The notes beneath the pieces are model-generated. The model was not told the origin of the DNA. It searched no databases and saw nothing but the letters and a program-made list of their open reading frames with translations. Made by a program: the position numbers and the translations under genes. Positions 1 to 6,874 of a stretch of 33,616 bases of DNA are shown here, one piece after another; the stretch's first letter is position 1; each line of letters begins with the position of its first letter. This stretch comes from Bacteroidales bacterium (GTDB taxonomy: Bacteria; Bacteroidota; Bacteroidia; Bacteroidales; UBA932): the NCBI GenBank assembly GCA_021443665.1, contig JABUTN010000005.1:3096-36711 (forward strand). The letters are read 5' to 3'.

Positions 1-15
1 GCGAGAATGTAGCCT

Positions 16-423
16 CTACAGGGCCAGCAGCACCTGAGCGAGCTGGTCGGTGCAGGATGTGCCCCTTTTGCCGCACTCGAGACCTTGGAATTTCGCGATG
101 GCGTCCTTGACCTTCATCCCCTCCACGAGGACTCCGATGGCCTTGAGGTTGCCGTTGCAGCCCCTTGTATATACGAGATTGTAAATGCGGTTCTTCTTGA
201 CGTCAAACTCTATCTTGGCGGAGCACACCTTCTTGCTGGGGACGGCCACAATGTGGCGTACACCATTTTCTTTGGTGTCTGAAATGATTTTGAAGGTGTC
301 GCCCTTCTCTATCTTTTCCTCGGACTTAACGGGCTCCTGCCCTGCTGCATAAGCGTTCTGATTTGCCATAGTGCACAACATCGCTGCGGCTACTGCCACT
401 GCCATAAAAAGTTTGGTTTTCAT
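16..423 (-). CDS. Exported TSCPD-domain protein
   Basis: 135 residues. Residues 1-26 form a Sec signal peptide (KTK n-region, alanine-rich core, AYA-A cleavage site). Residues about 60-135 match the small TSCPD domain (PF12637/TIGR03905 type): VCSAKIEF, RGCNGNLKAI, LVEGMKVKDAI, and the name-giving signature reads TSCTDQLA instead of TSCPDQLA. Cysteines 67, 89, 117 and 124 sit in the family's cysteine positions. TSCPD domains are known as small stand-alone cytosolic proteins and as C-terminal parts of B12-dependent ribonucleotide reductases; their role is poorly defined and metal or redox binding has been suggested. A secretion signal is unexpected, because in the periplasm the four cysteines could be oxidised. 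The gene lies 18 nt downstream of the epimerase-like gene and is probably co-transcribed with it. Domain call is confident; function is unknown. Confidence 0.8.
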   Translation of the reverse strand: MKTKLFMAVAVAAAMLCTMANQNAYAAGQEPVKSEEKIEKGDTFKIISDTKENGVRHIVAVPSKKVCSAKIEFDVKKNRIYNLVYTRGCNGNLKAIGVLVEGMKVKDAIAKFQGLECGKRGTSCTDQLAQVLLAL

Positions 424-441
424 TTGTGTTATTTTCTTAAG

Positions 442-1302
442 TTACAGAATTTCAATTTGATAGGACACGGAGAAAGACTCTCTCGGGACAAGGATGTTCA
501 CCTCGTCACGGTCGATGAAATCACCCTTATAGCCCACGCGGTCGCATCTGCCCCACCAAGGTTCTATGCACACGAAGGGCGCGTTTTTGCCAACCGGTGA
601 CCAGAGGCCCACGAGCGGGGCATTGAAGGCCAGGGCGAGCCAAGGCCTGCCGTCCGGGGCGTTCAGAGTGACCTTCTTCACCTGAGAGCGGTCAAATATC
701 AAGGCGTCCGCATCGAAAAGCGAAGGGGTAATCTGAATGTTCCTGCCGCAGGGGTGGCGTTTCGAGATATCGGCGCAGCCCTTCGAGCCTATCAGTATAT
801 ATTCCAAATCGTCGCTCCCTTCAAGGGTGAAGGAACCCCTGTCAGGAGAATCCGGGTTGAAGTCGGGATAATAGAAGGCGGGATGCGCCCCTATCTGGAA
901 AGGCAGAGGGCCGGCACCGGTGTTTATGACCTTCCAGCCCACATATACTGACTTCCCCTCTATGCGGTAGCCTATCTCCAGACGGAAGGGGAAGGGGTAT
1001 TTCTCAAGGGTTTCCTCATTGCTTTCAAGGGCGTACACGATGCTGTCGGCCGTCTTTGAGACCGGAGTGAAATCCATATCGCGGGCAAACCCGTGCTGGC
1101 TCATCTTGTAGCTGCGCCCGTTCACGCGGAATGTGCCGTCCCATACACTGCCCACAATTGGGAACAGGACCGGTGAATGGCGTTTCCAGTATTGGGGGTC
1201 GGCATTCCAGAGATACTCCTGCCCACTGCACAGGATTGAGCAGAGTTCGGCCCCGTGGGCGCTGATTGCAATTTCGAGAAATTCATTCTTGAGTGTTTCC
1301 AT
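442..1302 (-). CDS. Aldose 1-epimerase family protein (LacX-like)
   Basis: 286 residues without a signal peptide, so cytosolic. It has the galactose-mutarotase-like beta-sandwich pattern with the usual catalytic elements: His70 in SQHGFARD, His140 in GAHPAF and Glu247 in CIEPWWG. The family interconverts alpha and beta anomers of aldoses; the shorter LacX-like branch, which this resembles in length and in its N-terminal GAEL-S-W-D pattern, has uncertain substrates, possibly phosphorylated or unusual sugars. The ATG at 1300-1302 is preceded after only 7 nt by a TAACTTTG box, implying a very short leader. The TSCPD gene follows in the same orientation, with no obvious functional link. Confidence 0.88.
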   Translation of the reverse strand: METLKNEFLEIAISAHGAELCSILCSGQEYLWNADPQYWKRHSPVLFPIVGSVWDGTFRVNGRSYKMSQHGFARDMDFTPVSKTADSIVYALESNEETLEKYPFPFRLEIGYRIEGKSVYVGWKVINTGAGPLPFQIGAHPAFYYPDFNPDSPDRGSFTLEGSDDLEYILIGSKGCADISKRHPCGRNIQITPSLFDADALIFDRSQVKKVTLNAPDGRPWLALAFNAPLVGLWSPVGKNAPFVCIEPWWGRCDRVGYKGDFIDRDEVNILVPRESFSVSYQIEIL

Positions 1303-1309
1303 ATCGCTC

Positions 1310-1317
1310 CAAAGTTA
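1310..1317 (-). promoter_or_regulatory. Possible -7 box (TAACTTTG) of the epimerase gene
   Basis: On the minus strand TAACTTTG fits the Bacteroidetes TAnnTTTG consensus. No TTTG element stands at the proper distance (the nearest is about 14 nt upstream, in the T-tract of the rpmE2 terminator), so this rests on the -7 box alone. Confidence 0.45.
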
Positions 1318-1332
1318 GGAAAACTTTGACAC

Positions 1333-1361
1333 AAAAAAAAGCGGCCCGCAACGGAGCCGCT
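1333..1361 (-). terminator. Rho-independent terminator of rpmE2
   Basis: Read on the minus strand, AGCGGC and GCCGCT form the outer stem. CCG/CGG pairs extend it inside around one bulged base with a three-base loop, and a run of eight T follows immediately. It lies 21 nt after the rpmE2 stop and separates rpmE2 from the epimerase gene. Confidence 0.88.
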
Positions 1362-1382
1362 CTGTTATACCGTGGAAGAAGA

Positions 1383-1634
1383 TTATTTCTTCTTGTTTGC
1401 GTAGCGCTGGTAGAATTTGTCCACGCGGCCGGCAGTGTCCACAAGCTTCATCTTACCTGTATAGAAGGGGTGTGAGGTGTTGGAGATCTCGACCTTCACC
1501 AGGGGGTACTGAACGCCCTCGATGTCGATGGTCTCTTTGGTGGACACACAGCTGCGGGTAATGAACACGTGCTCATTTGACATATCCTTGAAAGCTACAA
1601 GACGGTAGGAATCGGGATGAATACCTTTTTTCAT
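1383..1634 (-). CDS. rpmE2: Ribosomal protein L31, type B
   Basis: 83 residues, the usual length for type B L31. It begins [11 protein letters not shown] and contains [36 protein letters not shown] and a basic C-terminus, all typical of bL31B. It lacks the CxxC zinc-binding pairs of the C+ form (one Cys, residue 29), so it should not depend on zinc. It is a component of the large ribosomal subunit and contacts the small subunit head. The gene is monocistronic: it has its own full promoter upstream and a strong terminator downstream. Confidence 0.96.
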   Translation of the reverse strand: MKKGIHPDSYRLVAFKDMSNEHVFITRSCVSTKETIDIEGVQYPLVKVEISNTSHPFYTGKMKLVDTAGRVDKFYQRYANKKK

Positions 1635-1672
1635 ATCTGTGTGTATTTGGTTTAAAGTATTTTTCGGGACCG

Positions 1673-1703
1673 CAAAAGTACTGATTATTTTTTAATTGGC
1701 AAA
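1673..1703 (-). promoter_or_regulatory. Bacteroidetes-type promoter of rpmE2
   Basis: On the minus strand TTTG (1700-1703) is followed by 19 nt and TACTTTTG (1673-1680), an exact fit to TTTG-N19-21-TAnnTTTG. It points to rpmE2 with a leader of about 35 nt, and lies directly after the stop of the upstream NamZ-like gene. Confidence 0.82.
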
Positions 1704-1704
1704 T

Positions 1705-2901
1705 TTATCTGATTGTTCCTCTCACAAGTTTGTCGTCATAGAGGATGTATTTCTTGGCTTTCCGCATCCATTTCTGCTCCTGTTCCTTCATATATTCGCG
1801 TGTGGGGGCCCATTTTTCAAGCCCGAGGACATAGGCCTCAAGACTCTTGTCGGAGATTACGGATGAAAGCACTTGCGGCTCGTATCCCGGACACACGCCC
1901 CTCAGATAGCGCAGGATGCGCAGGAAATGGGACACGCTGTGGTAGCTAGGGCCGGGCTGTGGCATCAGCTGGTAGCCGTAGCAGATTTGTCCGGCGTAGG
2001 CGCCCCTTGCGGGGGTGAAACGGCACCAACGGGCGAACACTCCCTCGTCGCAAAGCAGGGCAAGTCCCTCTTCGCTTTCAGTGAGCATCCCCGCGCCTTC
2101 GAGAAGTCCTCCCTCAAGACCACCGCCCAGACCGGCTTCCTCTCCGATTTTCTCCATCCAGGGGGCACCGAACATCTCGTATGGCCTTCCACTGCCCTCG
2201 CCCACACTCACGGGAAGGGCCTTGAGCATATTCATACCGCTGTAGAACCTGAAGGTAAACATCCCCGGCACATCGGCGGCGGCGGGAATGCTCCAGGGCA
2301 GCATATAATGGGTGGAACTGCGCACCAGATAGGAAATCACGTGAAGCGAGAAACGCGCCCCGAGTTCGCTCTGCATCATCAAGGCAAGTTCTCCCGTGGT
2401 CAGGCCGTGAACTTGCGGAAGTCCGTAAGGCCCGCCCATTGTACCCTCCACACCGCGTCCGCAGGGATTCTCCCTGTCAAGCACATAGACCGAAGGAGCC
2501 AGGTCACAGCGCACCAGAGTCTCGAATAGAGAGCAGACAAGTTCGGTCACAGGGTCATAGCGCGAACCCGTGTCCTGATACTCAATCACTATGGCATCGA
2601 TGTCCGAGAGCATCTCCCCGGTGAATTCCCCCGGCGCAACCGCCACGAACTCCGTGCCGGAGAGTCCGAAACGGCTGTACTGCTCCACAACTCCGTGAAT
2701 AGGCGAGCCGGCGTATTCCCCGAAAAGCCCCTCGCAGGGCACAAACACCTTCGCCAGCGTTCCCCTGCGGTAAAGCGTCTCGAAAAGATATTCCCCCGAA
2801 TCGGGGAACCACGCGCTCTGGGAGCAGAGCACAGCCACGCGGCCGCGTCTGAAGACGAGGTCTTCCTGCTCAATCAAAGGGGTGGTGCGGAAGGAGAACA
2901 T
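1705..2901 (-). CDS. DUF1343/NamZ-like protein, signal-less, altered active-site motif
   Basis: 398 residues from the ATG at 2899-2901, one base after the glmM stop (TAA-g-ATG); an upstream ATG at 2925 would add eight residues inside glmM. It matches DUF1343 (PF07075), which includes the exo-beta-N-acetylmuramidase NamZ: CSQSAW near the N-terminus, GEYLFETLY, YQDTGSRY (about 109-116), VLDRENPCG-VEG (140-153) and HGLTTGELALMM (165-176). The family's PEHGLFG motif reads PCEGLFG (55-61) here, so the Glu-His pair is replaced. There is no signal peptide, whereas characterised relatives are exported. A glycine-rich insert (GLGGGLEGGLLEGAG) lies in the C-terminal half. It ends the moxR-bat-glmM run. 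Family membership is likely; enzymatic activity is doubtful. Confidence 0.72.
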   Translation of the reverse strand: MFSFRTTPLIEQEDLVFRRGRVAVLCSQSAWFPDSGEYLFETLYRRGTLAKVFVPCEGLFGEYAGSPIHGVVEQYSRFGLSGTEFVAVAPGEFTGEMLSDIDAIVIEYQDTGSRYDPVTELVCSLFETLVRCDLAPSVYVLDRENPCGRGVEGTMGGPYGLPQVHGLTTGELALMMQSELGARFSLHVISYLVRSSTHYMLPWSIPAAADVPGMFTFRFYSGMNMLKALPVSVGEGSGRPYEMFGAPWMEKIGEEAGLGGGLEGGLLEGAGMLTESEEGLALLCDEGVFARWCRFTPARGAYAGQICYGYQLMPQPGPSYHSVSHFLRILRYLRGVCPGYEPQVLSSVISDKSLEAYVLGLEKWAPTREYMKEQEQKWMRKAKKYILYDDKLVRGTIR

Positions 2902-2902
2902 C

Positions 2903-4288
2903 TTAAACTGTTTTGGCGATGGCAATCACCCTTTGGGCCAAGGCGTCGGCCTTCTCCATTGTGGAGGCCTCGCTATAGACACGGATGATGGGCTCGGTGT
3001 TGGAACGGCGCAGATGCACCCACATCTTCTCGGCATCGAAGTCTATCTTCACGCCGTCTATCGTGGTCACGCGCTCGGAGGCGAACTCCGCCTTCACCTT
3101 GTCCAGGATTCTGTCTATAAGTACGGGGTCGCTGAGTTCTATTCTGTTCTTGGAAATCTCGTAAGGGGGGAGCGAGGCACGCAACTCGCTCACGGTGCAG
3201 GCCTTGTGGGCAAGATGGCTCAGGAACAGGGCCACTCCCACCATTGCGTCACGCCCGTAGTGAAGGTCGGGGAAAATCACGCCTCCGTTGCCTTCGCCGC
3301 CTATTACGGCTCCCACCTCCTTCATCTTTGTGGTCACGTTCACCTCTCCCACCGCACTGGCGAAATACTGCCCGCCGTGGGCGAGGGTCACATCAGCGAG
3401 GGCCCTCGAACTGGACAGGTTGGAAACCGTGTTGCCGGGACGCTGTCCGAGCACATAGTCAGCCACGCTCACAAGCGTGTATTCCTCACCGAAACATTCA
3501 CCGTTCTCGCACACAAGGGCAAGGCGGTCCACGTCGGGATCCACGCTGATGCCGAGGGCCGCACCGCTTTCGACAACCTTCGAGCAAAGTTCCGTCAGGT
3601 GGGCAGGCAGAGGCTCGGGATTGTGGGCGAAATCGCCTGTGGGCTCGCAGTTGACGCGGACGCACTCGACTCCAAGCGCCTCCAGAAGGGCGGGCATTAT
3701 CACTCCGCCCACTGAATTGACGGCATCCAGGACTACCTTGAAGCCGGCCTTGCGTATGGCATCCACATCCACAAGGGGATGCGCAACTACTGCCTGCACG
3801 TGGGCGTCGGTAAAATCCTTGCGGATGATATGTCCGATACCGTCCACCTCGCAGAAAGGGAAATCCCCGTTCTCTGCGGTCTGAAGCACCGCCCCACCCT
3901 CTGCAGCCGAGAGGAACTCGCCCTTCTCGTCGAGCAGTTTCAGGGCATTCCAGTTGCGGGGGTTGTGCGAAGCTGTCAGGATGATGCCGCCGTCAGCCTT
4001 TTCGAAAATCACGGCCATCTCCACGGTGGGAGTCGAGGCCAGGCCGGCGTTTATCACATCGATGCCACAGGCGACGAGGGTGCCGCACACGAGCTGGTCG
4101 ACCATCTCACCGGAAAGGCGGGCGTCACGTCCCACGACCACACGGCGGCCCTTGGAGCTGCCGCAGCGCACAAAGAGGCGCGAAGCGTACGCGGCGGTGA
4201 ACTTCACGATATCGACAGGTGTCAAGCCTTCTCCTGCAGCGCCTCCTATGGTGCCGCGGATGCCTGAAATGGATTTTATCAGACTCAT
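2903..4288 (-). CDS. glmM: Phosphoglucosamine mutase-type phosphohexomutase
   Basis: 461 residues covering all four alpha-D-phosphohexomutase domains. Visible motifs are the phosphoserine loop TASHNP (Ser107), the Mg-binding loop DPDVDR (249-254), the sugar-binding loop GGEGNGG (329-335) and the phosphate-binding loop RRSNTEP (426-432). GlmM converts glucosamine-6-phosphate to glucosamine-1-phosphate on the way to UDP-GlcNAc, the precursor of peptidoglycan and lipid A, in the cytosol. In Bacteroidales this clade is annotated as GlmM, but a phosphomannomutase or phosphoglucomutase activity cannot be excluded from sequence. It starts 4 nt after batE and the NamZ-like gene starts 1 nt after it, so it is probably translated from the moxR-bat transcript. 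Confidence 0.88.
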   Translation of the reverse strand: MSLIKSISGIRGTIGGAAGEGLTPVDIVKFTAAYASRLFVRCGSSKGRRVVVGRDARLSGEMVDQLVCGTLVACGIDVINAGLASTPTVEMAVIFEKADGGIILTASHNPRNWNALKLLDEKGEFLSAAEGGAVLQTAENGDFPFCEVDGIGHIIRKDFTDAHVQAVVAHPLVDVDAIRKAGFKVVLDAVNSVGGVIMPALLEALGVECVRVNCEPTGDFAHNPEPLPAHLTELCSKVVESGAALGISVDPDVDRLALVCENGECFGEEYTLVSVADYVLGQRPGNTVSNLSSSRALADVTLAHGGQYFASAVGEVNVTTKMKEVGAVIGGEGNGGVIFPDLHYGRDAMVGVALFLSHLAHKACTVSELRASLPPYEISKNRIELSDPVLIDRILDKVKAEFASERVTTIDGVKIDFDAEKMWVHLRRSNTEPIIRVYSEASTMEKADALAQRVIAIAKTV

Positions 4289-4292
4289 ATCT

Positions 4293-5051
4293 TTAAATTA
4301 TTTCTATGTCCTTTGCAAGCAGCCAGCCCTGACGACCGTCAGAGAGTTGCACACGATACCATTGGCCCAGAGAATCAATGACCTCCAGTACCGTGCCTTC
4401 GTGGAGCACGAACAAGGCCTGAGCACCGGTCCCGGGAGAACTTACGACTGAGGTCACGGGTGAAATCACCACCGCTCCGTCCTCTGCGACAGCCTCCGCC
4501 CTCGCCGCAAGGCTCATCCCGAGCGAGGAGAAGCAGCACAGGCCGAACACTATGGCCATACTGAAGGCGAATTTTCTCAGCCACATCCTGCGCCCGTAGC
4601 GGAACCACAGCAGGCTCACTGCCACAAGCGCGAAAAACGCCAGAGCGAACCAGGCCCAGGTATCGGATGAGAAACTGTGGCGAAGTTCACGCGCCCAGGT
4701 CACCAGCACGAATTCGGGAACGGTCTCGATTTTGTCGAGAGTGTACTGCCGGGCTATGGAAAGATTGGCGGCCGCATCCTTAAAGGAGGGGTCCTCGCGG
4801 AGCGCCCTCTCATAGTAGAGCACAGCCTTGCCAAGATATCCGCCGCTGCGGTAGTAGCAGTTGCCTATATTGTAGAAGAGTTCGGCGCTGCGAAGGTCCT
4901 GCCCCTCAATGGCCAGGAAGTCTTCCATCGCGCCCTGGATGTCACCTTCGGAGTATTTCTGCACAGCCCCGTTCCAGAGAGAATCAGCATCCTGGGCCCT
5001 GAGAGCAAAGGCCGTGAAGACCAACACGATTATTGCTATATATTTTTTCAT
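4293..5051 (-). CDS. batE: BatE: TPR and SH3-domain membrane protein
   Basis: 252 residues from MKKYIAI (ATG 5049-5051); a longer reading from 5153 would begin inside batD and bury the signal peptide. Residues 1-20 are a signal peptide ending LRAQ. TPR repeats occupy about 57-100 (AELFYNIGNCYYRSGGY, KAVLYYERALREDP). Two membrane helices follow at about 132-150 and 160-182, then a C-terminal bacterial SH3 domain (about 193-252, ending GQGWL-type GRQGWLLAKDIEII). This order (signal, TPR, two TM, SH3) is that of BatE in Bacteroides-type bat operons. It probably works with BatA/B/C/D as an envelope complex; the operon was linked to aerotolerance in Bacteroides fragilis, but the biochemical role is not settled. 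Spacing to batD is 5 nt. Confidence 0.9.
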   Translation of the reverse strand: MKKYIAIIVLVFTAFALRAQDADSLWNGAVQKYSEGDIQGAMEDFLAIEGQDLRSAELFYNIGNCYYRSGGYLGKAVLYYERALREDPSFKDAAANLSIARQYTLDKIETVPEFVLVTWARELRHSFSSDTWAWFALAFFALVAVSLLWFRYGRRMWLRKFAFSMAIVFGLCCFSSLGMSLAARAEAVAEDGAVVISPVTSVVSSPGTGAQALFVLHEGTVLEVIDSLGQWYRVQLSDGRQGWLLAKDIEII

Positions 5052-5056
5052 ACTTC

Positions 5057-6874
5057 TCAGTCCTCCAAGTCTGCTATTACTTTTAGTGCCGTCTGATATT
5101 TCGAGTCGAGAGCCTCGTGGGTGCCCGGAGGGGCATATCGCGCATACTCGCACTCATCCAGAAGCGCGAACAGGCCTTCTATCGCCTCCTGCGAACTTCC
5201 CCTCTCGAGAAGTTTCTCGCGTATGGTGTCCCTATCCAAGTCGGCGGGAGCGATTGTGAGTTTGTCGGCCACATAGCCGATAAGAGCCTTGTGGAGTTCC
5301 TCGATGAAGGCCGTTCCGAGTCCCTGGGCGAGATAGGAGTTCGCCTTCTTCAGACGGGCCTTGGCCACCTTCAACGCCTTGCGGCGGCGTCCTCCGGCCA
5401 CATCGGCCCTTCTGGTCTCCACCTTGCCCACTATCAGGCGCACTGCCACATAGGCTGCAACTATCAGCATGGCCGTTATCCACATCCAGGGCGAAGAGAC
5501 GAAGGAATCCCCGCTGCGGCGCAGACGGCCCGCGGATGTCGATATGTAGCGGATGTCCTCGCCGAGCGAACGCACGCTCTGTTTGTTGATGCCGCCCTCC
5601 TTGAACACGGAGGCGTCAGTGCCCTCACTGCGGGCGACCTTCACGGGTATCGGGTCGCTACTGAGTTTGAGATAGCGTCCGCCCTTTATGTTGTAGTAGG
5701 AAAGAGTCACAGGCTCCATCGTGAAATCCCCGGCACTGCGGGGAATGAAGGGGTACTCGAAGGTACGGGTGCCGCTCAAACCGGACCTGCCCGCCTTCAC
5801 GTTGTCCGTCTTCTTGATGTCATAGACCTCGAAATCGGGAGGGAAGTTTATCTTGGGGGCGTCCACCATACTGAGGTTGCCCGTTCCCGAGATAGTCACT
5901 ATCAGGGAGCCGGCCTCGTGGGCCTTCAGGGAATCCTTGGAGAGGCGCACCGTCATATTCAGGTCGCCCACGCCTCCGGTAAAGTCTGCCGGAGCCCCAT
6001 CGGGAAGGGCGCGGACGTTCACGTTTATCTTGTCCGTGGCCACCCTGCGGCGCACAGTCTGGTAGCCGCTGTCAAAGAAATCGTCGAATATGGAGCGGCC
6101 GCGCTGCGAGTTCTGCGCCCTGACCTGCAACAGGCATATAATCTCCGCCGGGTCTATGCTGATTTGTCCCGACTGCTGGGGCAGCAGCATATAGCGTCTG
6201 AGCAGGGCCGCATCGTAAATCTGGCCTCCCACATTCTCCCTCTCGAAATTGATATTCTGGGGAGCCTCGATTTCCTGGCTCCAAAAACCCTCGAAGGTGG
6301 GGAAGGTCACATCCTCAAAGCCGCTGATGGCCGCATTGCGAGCATAGAGTTTCAGGGTGGCGATAATGGGCTCGCCCTTCACGACGCTGGTCTTGCTGAG
6401 TTGCAGTTTGAGCATCAGTTCCCCGGCAGAGGCATAACTGCTCCCGCCTGAAGAACTTTCCTGTGAAGGGGAGGACTGGGGCTGCTGGCCCGAGGCCACC
6501 ACTTCTATGCTACGGGTGCCGCTGCTCTGCACCTTTCCGGCCACATCCGCCGAGGCGCTCGGTATGGTGAACTTTCCGGTGGATTTGGCCTGAAGCACGT
6601 AGGTATAGGTCACCTCGTAGGTCTGGGACCTCTTTCCGTTCACAAACTGGATGGAATTCATCGTGCTGCTTGTGGGGCCGGCCAACACGTGGAAATCCTC
6701 GAACTCAGGCTTGAAGAACTCCTTCACCTTGCCGGAGGCTATGTATTGTACATTGAAGGCCTCATCCAGAGAAACCACTGTGGGGGCCTCCACACGAAGT
6801 CCCTGGGCGGCGGCGTTGAGCGGCAGCAGCAGTGAGGCCGCAAATGCAATTATCAGACTACCAATTCTTTTCAC
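5057..6874 (-). CDS. batD: BatD: large periplasmic Ig-like membrane protein
   Basis: 605 residues. A signal peptide (1-23, ends AAAQ) is followed by the BatD/oxygen-tolerance region (PF13584-like) of beta-sandwich repeats. The first covers about 25-130 (VSLDEAFNVQY, YVLQAKSTGKFTIPSA), then comes a Ser/Gln-rich linker at 131-147 and further repeats at about 150-410. One transmembrane helix lies at about 463-483 (WMWITAMLIVAAYVAVRLIV), followed by a basic, helical cytoplasmic tail of about 120 residues. It is thought to present a large periplasmic part to the VWA proteins BatA and BatB. Its start overlaps the batB-batC fusion gene by 17 nt, which suggests translational coupling, and batE follows after 5 nt. 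Confidence 0.92.
   Translation of the reverse strand: MKRIGSLIIAFAASLLLPLNAAAQGLRVEAPTVVSLDEAFNVQYIASGKVKEFFKPEFEDFHVLAGPTSSTMNSIQFVNGKRSQTYEVTYTYVLQAKSTGKFTIPSASADVAGKVQSSGTRSIEVVASGQQPQSSPSQESSSGGSSYASAGELMLKLQLSKTSVVKGEPIIATLKLYARNAAISGFEDVTFPTFEGFWSQEIEAPQNINFERENVGGQIYDAALLRRYMLLPQQSGQISIDPAEIICLLQVRAQNSQRGRSIFDDFFDSGYQTVRRRVATDKINVNVRALPDGAPADFTGGVGDLNMTVRLSKDSLKAHEAGSLIVTISGTGNLSMVDAPKINFPPDFEVYDIKKTDNVKAGRSGLSGTRTFEYPFIPRSAGDFTMEPVTLSYYNIKGGRYLKLSSDPIPVKVARSEGTDASVFKEGGINKQSVRSLGEDIRYISTSAGRLRRSGDSFVSSPWMWITAMLIVAAYVAVRLIVGKVETRRADVAGGRRRKALKVAKARLKKANSYLAQGLGTAFIEELHKALIGYVADKLTIAPADLDRDTIREKLLERGSSQEAIEGLFALLDECEYARYAPPGTHEALDSKYQTALKVIADLED

Noticed and set aside
2882-3715. 277-codon plus-strand frame opposite glmM
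   Set aside because: Antisense to glmM with its complete phosphohexomutase motifs.
5117-6451. 444-codon open frame on the plus strand opposite batD
   Set aside because: It lies wholly antisense to the well-supported batD, its product has no recognisable domain or start context, and long antisense frames are expected at this GC content.
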